DNA of 64,000 nucleotides from Levilactobacillus wangkuiensis. GTDB lineage: Bacteria; Bacillota; Bacilli; Lactobacillales; Lactobacillaceae. How positions within the stretch are numbered: the stretch's first letter is position 1; the number at the start of each line of letters is the position of its first letter. The notes under the pieces were generated by a model, which did no database searches, had not been told where the DNA came from, and worked only from the letters and a program-made list of their open reading frames with translations. Shown here piece by piece: positions 1 to 8,020 of this stretch. Location: NCBI RefSeq assembly GCF_016861605.1, contig NZ_BOLM01000004.1, positions 124,001 to 188,000 on the forward strand, given 5' to 3'. The position numbers were made by a program, and so were the translations under genes.

Positions 1-106
1 CATCTGCCTCATCGAAGGGGTCGCCCCACTTTGACCCCAATTGCCAAGTCCCCAAGGAAACTTCGCTAACGTTAAAGTTAGTTTTACCAAATTGACGATA
101 CTTCAC
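1..106 (-). CDS. aldo/keto reductase, N-terminal fragment (cut by window edge)
   Basis: The reading frame runs off the left edge, so only the first 35 residues are visible. They contain YRQFGKTNFNVSEVSLGTWQ, the typical first beta strand of NADPH-dependent aldo/keto reductases that reduce carbonyls to alcohols in the cytoplasm. I start it at the GTG at 104-106, which has AGGG six bases upstream; an ATG at 143-145 would add 13 residues but lacks good spacing to a ribosome site. The substrate cannot be judged from this fragment. It is transcribed away from the small gene at 314. Confidence 0.75.
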   Translation of the reverse strand, partial: MKYRQFGKTNFNVSEVSLGTWQLGSKWGDPFDEAD

Positions 107-313
107 CGTAATCCCTGCTTTCTGCGCCAGTCTTGCCGGCGCCATCCCCTTTATTTTGCCGTTTTGTTTGGGGAGCGTCAATAACTAACTCCTACCAGAT
201 GAACAAAATATTTACCATTTCCAATAAAAAGGACTACCATGAAAATTGAAGCCGGTGGTACCCATGCCAGTAACAGATCCGCTGACCCCAAATTTTTTTT
301 GGAGGTAATGGTT

Positions 314-529
314 ATGGCTGTTGTAGAAAAGACTGCATTATTGGATAAAGAAATGAGTGAAGTATTCGACTGGTCCGACAAGAAGTTACCTGTTCGTGAC
401 GCTCTCTGGGATCACTTCATGGAATCCAATGGTCACAACACCGATGAAACTGAAGCTTCGATGAAGGAAATCGACGCTAAGTCCGACGATGAAGTTCGTT
501 CTTACGTGGAAGATAACCTTAAGAAGTAA
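314..529 (+). CDS. small acidic protein of unknown function (71 aa)
   Basis: A 71-residue acidic protein beginning MAVVEKTALLDKEMSEVFDW. The start is fixed by GGAGG at 301-305, eight bases before the ATG; an ATG at 308 and one at 239 would lie too close to, or before, that site. It has no signal peptide or membrane segment and ends in a charged helical tail (DNLKK). A rho-independent terminator follows directly, so it is probably a single-gene transcript. I do not recognise the family; the good ribosome site, the terminator and the coding-like composition support a real gene. Confidence 0.7.
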   Translation: MAVVEKTALLDKEMSEVFDWSDKKLPVRDALWDHFMESNGHNTDETEASMKEIDAKSDDEVRSYVEDNLKK

Positions 530-545
530 CCGGCTGTCTCAACCT

Positions 546-580
546 AAAAATAACCTCGCCCTTGTGGTGGGGTTATTTTT
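546..580 (+). terminator. rho-independent terminator of the small gene
   Basis: Stem AATAACCTCGCC / GGTGGGGTTATT with a short loop, flanked by A5 and T5, so it can work on the + strand just after the 71-aa gene. Confidence 0.85.
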
Positions 581-609
581 CTTTGGCTAAAATTAATCTG
601 CCCGAATGC

Positions 610-649
610 AAAAAGGCCCCTCAGATACATAACGTATCTAAGGAGCCCT
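610..649 (-). terminator. rho-independent terminator of the histidine phosphatase gene
   Basis: On the - strand an imperfect stem AGGGCTCCTTAGATAC / GTATCTGAGGGGCCT is followed by a T5 run. It lies 17 bases beyond the stop codon of the phosphatase gene. Confidence 0.85.
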
Positions 650-665
650 TGTTTGGATTTTAAAG

Positions 666-1289
666 TTAGTTAAACTGCGCCGTTACCCCATAAGTCCGGA
701 GATAACGCCGACCCGTCGCCGGATCAATTTCCATTCGGGTCACACTGGTGTTGGCCGGTTCTGGCAACGCCGTCGTTGCGGGTGCGTTCAGCATCAACAG
801 CGCCGTTGCCTTGATAGTTAGCCCGTGGCTCACCACCAGAATGTGGTCATCCGGATGGTCAACCACTTCTTCGGCCAACCACTGACCCACGCGACGTTGA
901 ATGTCGCGGTAGGTCTCCCCACCGGCTGCGACCAGCACATCCGGCAAGGCTTCACCCGTCAGTGGGTCGAAGTCGGCGGGTTGCCGTTCCTGTAAGACCC
1001 GGAAGTTTTCCCCCGTCCACCGGCCGTAATCGGCCTCCATCAGCCGATCATCGAACTGCGGTAAGACGTCTAGCTTCGCCGTTAAGGCCGCTGTCGTTTG
1101 CCGGGTCCGATGTAAGGGACTGCTGACTAACTGGTCGTAGTGACTCCCCTGAAGCCACTGAGCGAGGCGCTCGGCCTGCTGTAAACCATTCACGGTTAAA
1201 TGCGTGACCGCCGTATCCAATTGTCCTTGCATGATCTGGTCAACGTTGGCTTGCGTTTGACCATGACGCACCCAATCAAAGGTCGTCAT
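666..1289 (-). CDS. histidine phosphatase (phosphoglycerate mutase-like) family protein
   Basis: A 207-residue cytoplasmic enzyme of the histidine phosphatase superfamily. The N-terminal VRHGQTQAN (residues 7-15) is the RHG motif whose histidine is phosphorylated in catalysis; the second catalytic histidine is in ILVVSHGLTIKA near residue 155, and the acid residue lies in LMEADYGRWTGE near residue 85. Length fits the single-domain bacterial members often called gpmB or cobC-like. These act on varied phosphorylated metabolites, and the sequence alone does not fix the substrate. It has its own terminator and lies just downstream of the EamA permease gene, in the same direction, 11 bases away. 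Confidence 0.85.
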   Translation of the reverse strand: MTTFDWVRHGQTQANVDQIMQGQLDTAVTHLTVNGLQQAERLAQWLQGSHYDQLVSSPLHRTRQTTAALTAKLDVLPQFDDRLMEADYGRWTGENFRVLQERQPADFDPLTGEALPDVLVAAGGETYRDIQRRVGQWLAEEVVDHPDDHILVVSHGLTIKATALLMLNAPATTALPEPANTSVTRMEIDPATGRRYLRTYGVTAQFN

Positions 1290-1300
1290 TTTCTCACTTC

Positions 1301-2278
1301 CTAATTTTCTCTCTCAAATTGCGTCTCAATCTTTCGTCGGCCCTGTTGCAGCAGGTAAATCGCCACAATCACTAGGACGGAACCAATGACTTCCGCAATC
1401 GTAATTTTTAAACTCAGGAAAATAATCGATAAAATAAACGTCACCACTGGTTGCGTCGCGTCAACGATACTAATCACATCGGACGGCGCAAAGTGAGTAC
1501 TATACAGAATTAATGAGAATGGCAAAATCGTTCCCACAATAATCACCGTAGCCATTGACCCAATTAGCGTGCCGGTGATTGGTGGCATGTTCAGAAATAC
1601 CGGATGGTACAGATTGAAGAAAATTCCGGCAATAAACGTTCCCCAGCCTAACACAGTAATCGGTGCATGACCATAGTCGCGTACCAATGGCCGCGGTAAA
1701 ACCACGTAACAAGCCGCCGTGATCCCGGAACCAATCCCCCATAACAGGGAGTTAACGGGAATAGCCAATTGCGTGATGTCCCCTCGGGTAATCGCCAGGA
1801 AAACCCCGACTAATGCGACTGCAAAGGCAATCAGGTCACTGCGCAGTGGTCGTTCGTGCTTGAACAACAGGCTCCCCAACACAATAAATAAGGGACTCAG
1901 GTACTGCAAGATTGTGGCCGCGGCCGCATTCCCCGACTGCACGGCAATATAAAAGGTCAGGAGGTTGGCGCCTAACCCAATCAAGGCGTAGGCCAAAAGC
2001 CAGGACACTTCGCGCCAGCTCTTAAAAATCGTAAATGTTTCTTTGCCATATAAAACTAAACTGATCAGTAACAAAATAACGCCGGCGCCCATCGTCCGGG
2101 CGGACAGGAACCAACTGGTCGGAATCGATTGGCCTTGTGAAATAAACTGAAGGACCGTTCCGGAAACCCCGAACATGGCCGAAGCCACCGTGGCCCAGAA
2201 AATCCCCTTCATAACGTTTTCCGTTGGCGTACCTACATTCTTCAAAACACGATAAATCCTTTCTCTCTCATACCTCAA
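1301..2278 (-). CDS. EamA-family (DMT superfamily) permease
   Basis: About 300 residues with ten predicted membrane helices arranged as two EamA repeats, the drug/metabolite transporter fold. GIFWATVASAMFGVSGTV opens the first repeat and LLWGIGSGITAACYVVLPRP the second. Such proteins usually export amino acids or other small metabolites; the substrate here is unknown. The start is uncertain: the ATG at 2278 has a ribosome site only one base away, whereas the ATG at 2212 begins MKGIFW, closer to the usual family start. It is upstream of and close to the histidine phosphatase gene and may be cotranscribed with it. Confidence 0.8.
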   Translation of the reverse strand: MRYERERIYRVLKNVGTPTENVMKGIFWATVASAMFGVSGTVLQFISQGQSIPTSWFLSARTMGAGVILLLISLVLYGKETFTIFKSWREVSWLLAYALIGLGANLLTFYIAVQSGNAAAATILQYLSPLFIVLGSLLFKHERPLRSDLIAFAVALVGVFLAITRGDITQLAIPVNSLLWGIGSGITAACYVVLPRPLVRDYGHAPITVLGWGTFIAGIFFNLYHPVFLNMPPITGTLIGSMATVIIVGTILPFSLILYSTHFAPSDVISIVDATQPVVTFILSIIFLSLKITIAEVIGSVLVIVAIYLLQQGRRKIETQFEREN

Positions 2279-2301
2279 GTATGCATCATCATTTCGTTAC
2301 T

Positions 2302-2542
2302 GGGATGGTAAAAATAGTACCTGTCTTTCGTTCCCGACGGTGGGTTCAAGGTGTCCTGCTGTGGGGAACGGTTCCAGCCTGAGGAACGGGCTTCCACCTC
2401 GCCTCGAAGCCTGGAAAGTCACCAGTCTCCAAGGTCGTCCCGTGCTCTAAACTGAGAAAATCGCTCAGTTAAGACCACCGACACAGCTGGTCACCTTGCC
2501 CCACCTCTGGTCACTGACACAGTTCAACTATTTTCACCATGC
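2302..2542. repeat. R2 dispersed structured repeat, copy 1
   Basis: Flanking arms GGGATGGTAAAAATAGT (2302) and AACTATTTTCACCATGCC (2525) pair almost perfectly. Between them is the R2 core, including CCTGCTGTGGGG, an AACTGAG/CTCAGTT hairpin and GACACAGCTGGTC. The same core recurs at 5.1, 29.4 and 33.3 kb. It lies in the untranslated region upstream of the EamA permease gene. Confidence 0.8.
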
Positions 2543-2790
2543 CTACACTATCAATACCGAGCTTACTGTCACACAGCCATTTAGCTGGTTACATACTGAC
2601 CCACTAGTTCTCCCAGTCACTTATCTTTTTCAATTAGTTTTTAACCGACACGATTAATACGAGTCGTGACATAATTTTTACATTTTACCGGAAAACCATT
2701 AGAATTTGGCGGCAAAAATAGGCAAATATCACCGTCTTCAAAAATTTATTTTGTTATATGACGAAGCAGGTCAACCGCCCGCATACCAGT

Positions 2791-2927
2791 CAACCAGCCC
2801 AACTTCCTGGTTGCCCAATCGTTCGCTGTTCGTGCAAGTGTCTCCCGACATCCCCATGAACAGCAAACGAACTAAATTAGCTTACCACTTCCAACTCAAT
2901 TGGTCACTAACCAGGTCTGACCAATTG
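2791..2927. other. multi-hairpin intergenic region, unassigned
   Basis: Three hairpins in a row: 2791-2813 (CAACCAG/CTGGTTG), 2821-2872 (GTTCGCTGTTC/GAACAGCAAACGAAC) and 2897-2927 (perfect 10-bp stem CAATTGGTCA/TGACCAATTG). No convincing gene overlaps it. It lies between the terminator of the methionine operon and the EamA permease gene. It could be an RNA element or a decayed repeat; I recognise no riboswitch class. Confidence 0.45.
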
Positions 2928-2950
2928 CATGAGGCACCCAAAATTCCAGC

Positions 2951-2999
2951 AAAAAAGGCAAAATCACCGCGCCCAAACTGACGAAGCAATTTTGCCTTT
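2951..2999 (-). terminator. rho-independent terminator downstream of metQNI
   Basis: On the - strand AAAGGCAAAAT pairs with ATTTTGCCTTT and is followed by T6. It lies about 270 bases past the metI stop, beyond R1 copy A, and is the first clear terminator for the methionine importer operon. Confidence 0.65.
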
Positions 3000-3075
3000 C
3001 AATTTAAAATTTAACAACTAGTTATAACCCAATACCTGCCAGTAAAGTTGACCACGCAGCTAACAACCAGTATCA

Positions 3076-3248
3076 GCCGTGAGGTCGGCGAAAATTGGCT
3101 CAGCCGTGGGATTCTGCGAGGACTTTTCTCGTAGAATGGCGACTTTGAAACTCGTTCTTTGAGGTTCAAAGCGAGCTCGAAGACCGCTTCTCAGGCTTCG
3201 GGCGTCCTCCCCACCGCGTTCCGGCCAATTTTCGCCGACCGGTAAGGC
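3076..3248. repeat. R1 dispersed structured repeat, copy A
   Basis: Outer arms GTCGGCGAAAATTGGC (3084-3099) and GCCAATTTTCGCCGAC (3224-3239) are perfectly complementary. Inside are three hairpins: ATTCTGCGAG/CTCGTAGAAT, the conserved CTTTGAAAC/GGTTCAAAG, and GCTCGAAG/CTTCGGGC. It begins 18 bases after the metI stop codon, so it would be part of the metI 3' untranslated region. Confidence 0.85.
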
Positions 3249-3265
3249 GCGGTTATCCACCATTT

Positions 3266-3949
3266 CTAAGCGGTGTGGTCGACTTTACGGGCCCAGAGGT
3301 CGCCGAGAAGCTGGATAGCAAACACAATCACCAGAATGATCAACATTGCCAGAATCGTGACGTCACTTTCAAAACGGCTGTACCCGACATTGATGGCTAA
3401 ATTCCCTAAGCCCCCACCACCGATGGCACCGGCCATGGCAGTCAGGTCAATCAGACTGATCAACGTAAGAACGGACGAGCGGATGATATCCGGCAACCCT
3501 TCTCTGAGGTAGACGCGGAAAATAATGGCGATAGGACCGGAACCAACTGATTCAGCGGCCTCAATCACCCCACGGTCAACTTCGGACAGGGCGTTTTGAA
3601 TCTGCCGCGCGTAGAATGGCGCAGACCCAATCACCAGTGGCACGATGGCGGCGGTGGTCCCGATAGCGGTTCCCACAATCAACCGGGTCAGTGGTGCAAT
3701 GACGGCCAGTAAGATTACGAACGGAATTGACCGGCACAGGTTAACGATCTTATCGAGAATGTTATAAACAATCCGATTTTCCAGGATACCGCCGGGTTGG
3801 GTCACAATCAAGCCAACCCCAATGGCCATCCCTAAAATCCCCGCCACAATGGCGGTGAAGAACGTCATGTACAGTGTTTCACCGGTGGCCTGAAGAAAAT
3901 CACTCTTCATGGTCACAGCATTCGGAAAATATTTTGCAAACCAAGTCAT
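3266..3949 (-). CDS. metI: methionine ABC transporter permease MetI
   Basis: A 227-residue inner-membrane permease of the D/L-methionine importer MetNIQ. About five membrane helices are visible, and the cytoplasmic coupling motif EAAESVGSGPIAIIFRV (near residues 130-146) is the EAA loop that docks onto the ATPase. SIPFVILL and SLIDLTAMAGAIGGGGLG are typical of MetI. Length is normal for the family. It starts directly after the metN stop codon and is the last gene of metQ-metN-metI, placed under the methionine T-box at 6.4 kb. Confidence 0.95.
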   Translation of the reverse strand: MTWFAKYFPNAVTMKSDFLQATGETLYMTFFTAIVAGILGMAIGVGLIVTQPGGILENRIVYNILDKIVNLCRSIPFVILLAVIAPLTRLIVGTAIGTTAAIVPLVIGSAPFYARQIQNALSEVDRGVIEAAESVGSGPIAIIFRVYLREGLPDIIRSSVLTLISLIDLTAMAGAIGGGGLGNLAINVGYSRFESDVTILAMLIILVIVFAIQLLGDLWARKVDHTA

Positions 3950-5014
3950 TTAGGCCACCTCCGGATCTGTTGGTTTTAAGTGTGTAATGGTGATGCCGGC
4001 GTCCTGACAGTACTGCCAAGCGGCCTGCAGCTTGTCGGGATCCCCGGTCATGACAACAATCAGGTTCCCCAGCGGCGTGTCTTGGAGAATTTCCACGTTC
4101 CCGTAAAGGATATTGGAAACCACCCCGTACCGCTTGTACAGGTCGGTAATCAGTGGTGCATCGGTGCTGGCACCTACGTATTGGAGTTGAACCAACTGTT
4201 GATGGTCGTCCAGGCCCAGGGTCCGCGCCTGTTTGTAAATTTTTTCAAGGGCTTGATTGATCTGCGTAGCGGTATTAATGAAGTCCTGCGTCAATGGCTT
4301 TTCGGGACGGCTAAAGATGCTGACCAGGTCACCGCGTTCAATGATTTCACCATCATCCATGACGGCCACCTTGTTACAGATTTCCTTCACGGCTTCCATT
4401 TCGTGGGTGATGAGGACCACAGTCAGGCCTAATTGCCGGTTCAACCGCTTCAACAATTCCAAAATGGATGAAGTGGTCTTGGGGTCCAAGGCACTCGTCG
4501 CTTCGTCACTGATCAGGATTTCGGGGTCGTTGGCCAGGGCCCGCGCAATGGCGACCCGCTGCTTTTGCCCACCGGATAGTTGCGCTGGGTAATCCTCAGC
4601 CTTTTCCGTCAAGCCAACTAGGTCCAAAAGATGGGCCACTTTTTGTTGGCGTTCCTCATGGGACAACTCGCCACCCTTTAAGGGGTAGCCCACGTTGTCG
4701 GCAATCGTCCGGGATGCCATCAAATTAAAGTGTTGAAAAATCATCCCAATTTTCGTCCGGGCAACCCGGAGTTCCTTGGGCTTGAGTGCCAAAATGTCTT
4801 GACCATTAACCTCGACAGAACCGGCTGTTGGCCGTTGAAGGCGGTTAATGACCCGCACCAACGTGCTCTTCCCGGCGCCGGAATACCCGACGACCCCATA
4901 GATGTCCCCGCGGTTGACCGTCAATGAAACATTTTTGACGGCGGTCACGGTTTGACCCTTATTATGGAAGGTCACGTCGATATCTTTTAACTGAATAATC
5001 GCTTCGTTAGTCAC
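3950..5014 (-). CDS. metN: methionine ABC transporter ATP-binding protein MetN
   Basis: A 354-residue ATPase that powers methionine import. Walker A is [10 protein letters not shown] near residue 45, the signature is [15 protein letters not shown], Walker B is [13 protein letters not shown], and the switch histidine is in VLITHEM. After about residue 265 follows a NIL domain ([15 protein letters not shown]), the regulatory domain that binds methionine and inhibits transport in MetN proteins. I choose the GTG at 5014 because AAGGAG stands about ten bases upstream; the ATG at 5023 is only one base from that site. It directly precedes metI; metQ lies 412 bases upstream, separated by R2 copy 2. 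Confidence 0.94.
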   Translation of the reverse strand: MTNEAIIQLKDIDVTFHNKGQTVTAVKNVSLTVNRGDIYGVVGYSGAGKSTLVRVINRLQRPTAGSVEVNGQDILALKPKELRVARTKIGMIFQHFNLMASRTIADNVGYPLKGGELSHEERQQKVAHLLDLVGLTEKAEDYPAQLSGGQKQRVAIARALANDPEILISDEATSALDPKTTSSILELLKRLNRQLGLTVVLITHEMEAVKEICNKVAVMDDGEIIERGDLVSIFSRPEKPLTQDFINTATQINQALEKIYKQARTLGLDDHQQLVQLQYVGASTDAPLITDLYKRYGVVSNILYGNVEILQDTPLGNLIVVMTGDPDKLQAAWQYCQDAGITITHLKPTDPEVA

Positions 5015-5092
5015 AGACTTCATTCTCCTTACTCGCCAATGCCGGCAGTTTCTTCATTAATATGTTTAAACGAATATTTGTTTCGCCTTCCA

Positions 5093-5312
5093 GACAGTTT
5101 AAAATGGTGGCTGACTTGCCGTTCCCGGCGGCGGGCTCAAGGTGCCCTGCTGTGGGGAACGGTGCCAGCCTGAGAACCGGTCTGCCACCTCGCCTGAAAG
5201 CCTGGAAAAATCCCAGTCTCCCAGGTCGTCCCGTGCTCTAAACTGAGAAAATCACTCAGTTAAGACCACCGACACAGCTGGTCACTCACATTGACCACCA
5301 TTTTAAACTGTC
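5093..5312. repeat. R2 dispersed structured repeat, copy 2 (inside metQNI)
   Basis: Outer arms 5093-5110 (GACAGTTTAAAATGGTGG) and 5295-5312 are an exact 18-bp inverted repeat. The core has the shared R2 motifs CCTGCTGTGGGG, AACTGAGAAAATCACTCAGTT-type hairpin and GACACAGCTGGTCA. It sits between metQ and metN and would be part of their transcript. Confidence 0.85.
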
Positions 5313-5435
5313 TTCCAGGATGATAGTCAGTTAACCAATTAGTAACTTCGGTGTCCTCACCATCACTATATCCTTTCAATAACTTAACCGCCGCCTCCCA
5401 ATAAACGTGAGCCGGCGGTATAAGTTAATCCAATA

Positions 5436-6245
5436 TTACCAAGCTGGGATAGTCAGGCCGTGGTAATACTTCTTCAACAACTTCTTCGTTGCTTCGGTCT
5501 GGTAAGCCTTCACAATCTTCTTGTAGGTCTTGTTGTTCTTGTCAGACTTGTTGGTGGCGATGATGTTGATGTAAGGAATGGAAGCCTTGTTGATCTTTTC
5601 CTTGAAGATGGTTTCGTTGTTTGGCAGCTTAGCTTCGGCAGCGAATTCGTTGTTGATAACGGCACCAGTGGCGTCGGTCAATGACCGTGGCGTTTGGGCA
5701 GCATCAACGGCAGTAATCTTCAAGTTCAACTTGTTTTGGGTGATGTTCTTAGGTGTTGGTAATTTAACCTTGGAATCCACCTTGATCAAGCCAGCGGATT
5801 GCAGTAGATGTAAGGCCCGGCCTTCGTTAGTGGAGTCATTAGGAATGGTGATTTGGTCACCCTTCTTGATGGCTGAAACGCTCTTGACCTTCTTGGAGTA
5901 CAACCGTAGTGGTGCGCGGACGGTCTTACCGATAGAAACGATGTCCGTCTTGTGCGCCTTGTTCCATTGATCCATGAAGAACGTGTGTTGGAACGAGTTC
6001 AAATCAATTTCGTGGTTCGTCAACGCAGCGTTGGGCTGGTTGTAATCGGTGAAGGTGACCAACTTGATGTTGATGCCGTCCTTCTTTAACTTCGTTTGGA
6101 TAGGTTTCCAAATTTTTTCATCGGAACCCATGATTCCAACCTTGACCGTCTTGTTGCTGCTGCTAGACTTGCCACAGCCGGAAACAATTAAAAGTGGAAT
6201 CAACAATAATAAGAGCCAACTAAAATGCTTAAATGATTTCTTCAT
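5436..6245 (-). CDS. metQ: methionine ABC transporter substrate-binding lipoprotein MetQ
   Basis: A 269-residue lipoprotein that binds methionine outside the cell and delivers it to MetNI. The signal peptide ends in the lipobox IVSGC (cysteine near residue 24), so it should be lipid-anchored. The mature part has the NlpA/MetQ features VKVGIMGSDEKIWKPIQ, NHEIDLNSFQHTFFMDQWN and QTPRSLTD. Length is normal. The ATG has GGGG about ten bases upstream. It is the first gene after the T-box leader and is split from metN by an R2 repeat of about 220 bp, so its dose may differ from that of metNI. Confidence 0.95.
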   Translation of the reverse strand: MKKSFKHFSWLLLLLIPLLIVSGCGKSSSSNKTVKVGIMGSDEKIWKPIQTKLKKDGINIKLVTFTDYNQPNAALTNHEIDLNSFQHTFFMDQWNKAHKTDIVSIGKTVRAPLRLYSKKVKSVSAIKKGDQITIPNDSTNEGRALHLLQSAGLIKVDSKVKLPTPKNITQNKLNLKITAVDAAQTPRSLTDATGAVINNEFAAEAKLPNNETIFKEKINKASIPYINIIATNKSDKNNKTYKKIVKAYQTEATKKLLKKYYHGLTIPAW

Positions 6246-6322
6246 ACTCAGTAATCCCCTTTGTTTTTTAAACTATTATCCTCATAAGATAAACGCCACG
6301 ATTGAAAATGCGACCAAAAGAA

Positions 6323-6593
6323 AAAGTCCGCTCCTAAATTAATAGAAACGAACTTTGTCGTGGTACCATTCTAATTCAAGTCAGGTTAAAGACACCCGGC
6401 TCCTCATTAACACTCGCCAGCTTACGCCTTGAAGTGCGTGCACGATAATGAGTGCCGGACATTACCACCTCATCGCAAGGACTCAGTGATACCAATTCAT
6501 TTCAGGCCATCTTCACCCCGCCGTGGGTTACCCGCTTTCAGCAAATCGCGAGCTCTCTTGAAACCATTAACGGTGGTTACTCTCCTGATCACA
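6323..6593 (-). promoter_or_regulatory. methionine T-box leader of metQNI
   Basis: On the - strand stem I runs from about 6593 to 6485 (GTGAT/ATCAC base) and carries AGAGTAACC and, near its 3' side, GAAATGA, which gives an ATG (methionine) specifier. The T-box itself is AATGGTACCACGAC (6357-6372 region). It is followed by a terminator, AAAGTTCGTTTC / GGAGCGGACTTT (6323-6356), with T5. Uncharged tRNA-Met should favour the antiterminator and switch on methionine import. Confidence 0.88.
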
Positions 6594-6623
6594 TTGTTTT
6601 TTCAATCGCTTAATTTATCTGTA

Positions 6624-6652
6624 AGTCTAATGCAACTTTAATTGGGTGTCAA
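6624..6652 (-). promoter_or_regulatory. promoter of the metQNI T-box transcript
   Basis: TTGACA (6647-6652), a 17-base spacer and TAGACT (6624-6629) on the - strand, placed about 35 bases before stem I of the T-box leader. Confidence 0.7.
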
Positions 6653-6764
6653 GATAAAGTTGATATAAATTTATTCATAACGAACCGCATGGTACCGGGA
6701 TTCCCTAATCGGTGTCTGGTAGAAACCGGTTGCGGACTAAATAAATTTCTCACCTAAATTTCAC

Positions 6765-7313
6765 TTAACCGTCAATAATTTGCTCACGCAAGAGGCCCGC
6801 AGCTAGCAAAAACATGTGCGTCACGACCGGACCGACAAAGCTAAATCCGCGGCGTTTTAAATCCTTAGCGACTGCGCTGCCGATACCCGATTGATTGGTC
6901 AATAAATCCCGAGTCACCGCTGGCAATAACAATGGCGTACCGTTCACAAACTCCCAGAGGTAGGCACTGAAACTGCCAAACTCCCGTTGCACTTGTATGA
7001 TGGCCCGCGCATTGTGAATGGTCGCCCGAATTTTTCGACCGTTGCTGATCATTGCCGAGTCATTGGCAATCCGTTCGCCGTCGAGTTCATCCTCAAAGCC
7101 GGCCACTCGCTGTGGGTCCATCCCCGCAAACAGCCGCCGATAAACGGGCAACTTGCTGGCGGCCGCCTGCCAACTCAGGCCAACCTGAAAGACGCCAACC
7201 GTCAGGAGCTCATACAACACGTGGTCATCATGGGTAGGCGTGCCAAAATACGCTTGATACTCCTGGGTCCCGTCGCTATCCCAAACGTGTCCATCATCCG
7301 GTCCAATCGCCAT
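6765..7313 (-). CDS. divergent DNA-3-methyladenine glycosylase I-like protein
   Basis: A 182-residue member of the Tag fold, shown by VFQVGLSWQAAASKLPVYR (near residues 41-60) and KDLKRRGFSFVGPVVTHMFL (near residues 149-168), which align with the genuine Tag at 18665. It lacks the features that define an active zinc-snap Tag: there is no CDW near the N-terminus, it ends before the HxxxC tail, and the glutamate in the LCLETYQAGLSW segment is replaced by glycine (LTVGVFQVGLSW). It may therefore bind damaged DNA without normal 3-methyladenine excision, or do another task. It lies alone between the T-box promoter and two minus-strand terminators. Confidence 0.8.
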   Translation of the reverse strand: MAIGPDDGHVWDSDGTQEYQAYFGTPTHDDHVLYELLTVGVFQVGLSWQAAASKLPVYRRLFAGMDPQRVAGFEDELDGERIANDSAMISNGRKIRATIHNARAIIQVQREFGSFSAYLWEFVNGTPLLLPAVTRDLLTNQSGIGSAVAKDLKRRGFSFVGPVVTHMFLLAAGLLREQIIDG

Positions 7314-7357
7314 GTCGCCATCCCCTTTTAACTTCTATGATACCATGCAAAAAACAC

Positions 7358-7389
7358 AAAAAAGCTCCCGGATTTTACAATCCGAGAGC
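7358..7389 (-). terminator. rho-independent terminator
   Basis: GCTCTCGGAT / ATCCGGGAGC stem followed by T6 on the - strand. It lies upstream of the tag-like gene and would stop transcripts coming from the right. Confidence 0.8.
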
Positions 7390-7822
7390 CATTACCCAAC
7401 AACGCGAATTGCCAGGATTTTCGAAAGTACCCGACCATGGGTACATGTCTACGAGAATCATCATACCATGAACCGGCATAATTTGAAAGCTAATCATTGT
7501 CATTGGCCCACTCAGGTCACAAAAAATCCGGTTCCGCTAGCGTTTGGTCTAGCAAAACCGGATTTATTGAAAGCTGCTGTAACCAGTTCACTGTCCCCAC
7601 TCACTGACATTAGCCCACCTAAGTCAGTCTCGAGAAGGATCAGCGGCTTGGTTCTTTCCAGATGATTGGAAAATAGCAGTTGTATCCAAAATTTGATTAC
7701 GCAATATCTGACGTCAATAGTATCCACTGACTCTTGACTATGAAATATTTGACACTATCCATACTGAATAGATACAAGCAATGTCATAGAAGAAGCCATC
7801 AACTAACGATTTGAACCAATCT
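7390..7822. other. intergenic stretch without a recognised gene
   Basis: Between the terminator at 7358 and R1 copy B I see no supported coding region. It contains a second minus-strand terminator (7521-7565). Two terminators facing the same way with no gene between them leave room for a short RNA, but I found no clear promoter. Confidence 0.4.
7521..7565 (-). terminator. rho-independent terminator
   Basis: On the - strand AAATCCGGTT...GCTAG pairs with CTAGC...AACCGGATTT and ends in T6. It is the first terminator past the oligopeptide-binding protein gene and R1 copy B. Confidence 0.75.
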
Positions 7823-7823
7823 C

Positions 7824-7998
7824 AGCCGTGAGGTCAGTCAAAATAGGCTCAGCCAGGGGATTTTCTAAGGGTTCTTCTTAGAAAATGGTGACTTTGAGAC
7901 TCGTTCCTTAGAGGCTCAAAGCAAGTCCCGAGACCGCTCTTTGGCTCGGGGCGTCCTCCCCCTAGCGTTCCAGCCTATTTTGACTGACCGGTAAGGCG
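7824..7998. repeat. R1 dispersed structured repeat, copy B
   Basis: Arms GTCAGTCAAAATAGGC (7833-7848) and GCCTATTTTGACTGAC (7973-7988) pair exactly, although their sequence differs from copy A at several positions on both sides. Inner hairpins are ATTTTCTAAG/CTTAGAAAAT, CTTTGAG/CTCAAAG and CCCGAG/CTCGGG. It starts about 20 bases past the stop codon of the peptide-binding protein. Confidence 0.85.
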
Positions 7999-8020
7999 AC
8001 CCAAAGATCAGTCAAAACCG

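Noticed and set aside
2706-2981. 91-codon open frame in the intergenic region before the EamA gene
   Set aside because: It runs through the three hairpins and the metI terminator, has no ribosome site and low-complexity composition.
3076-3248. R1 elements as insertion sequences or CRISPR
   Set aside because: No transposase, no regular spacing and no identical direct repeats; the copies diverge in sequence but keep pairing, unlike IS ends or CRISPR repeats.
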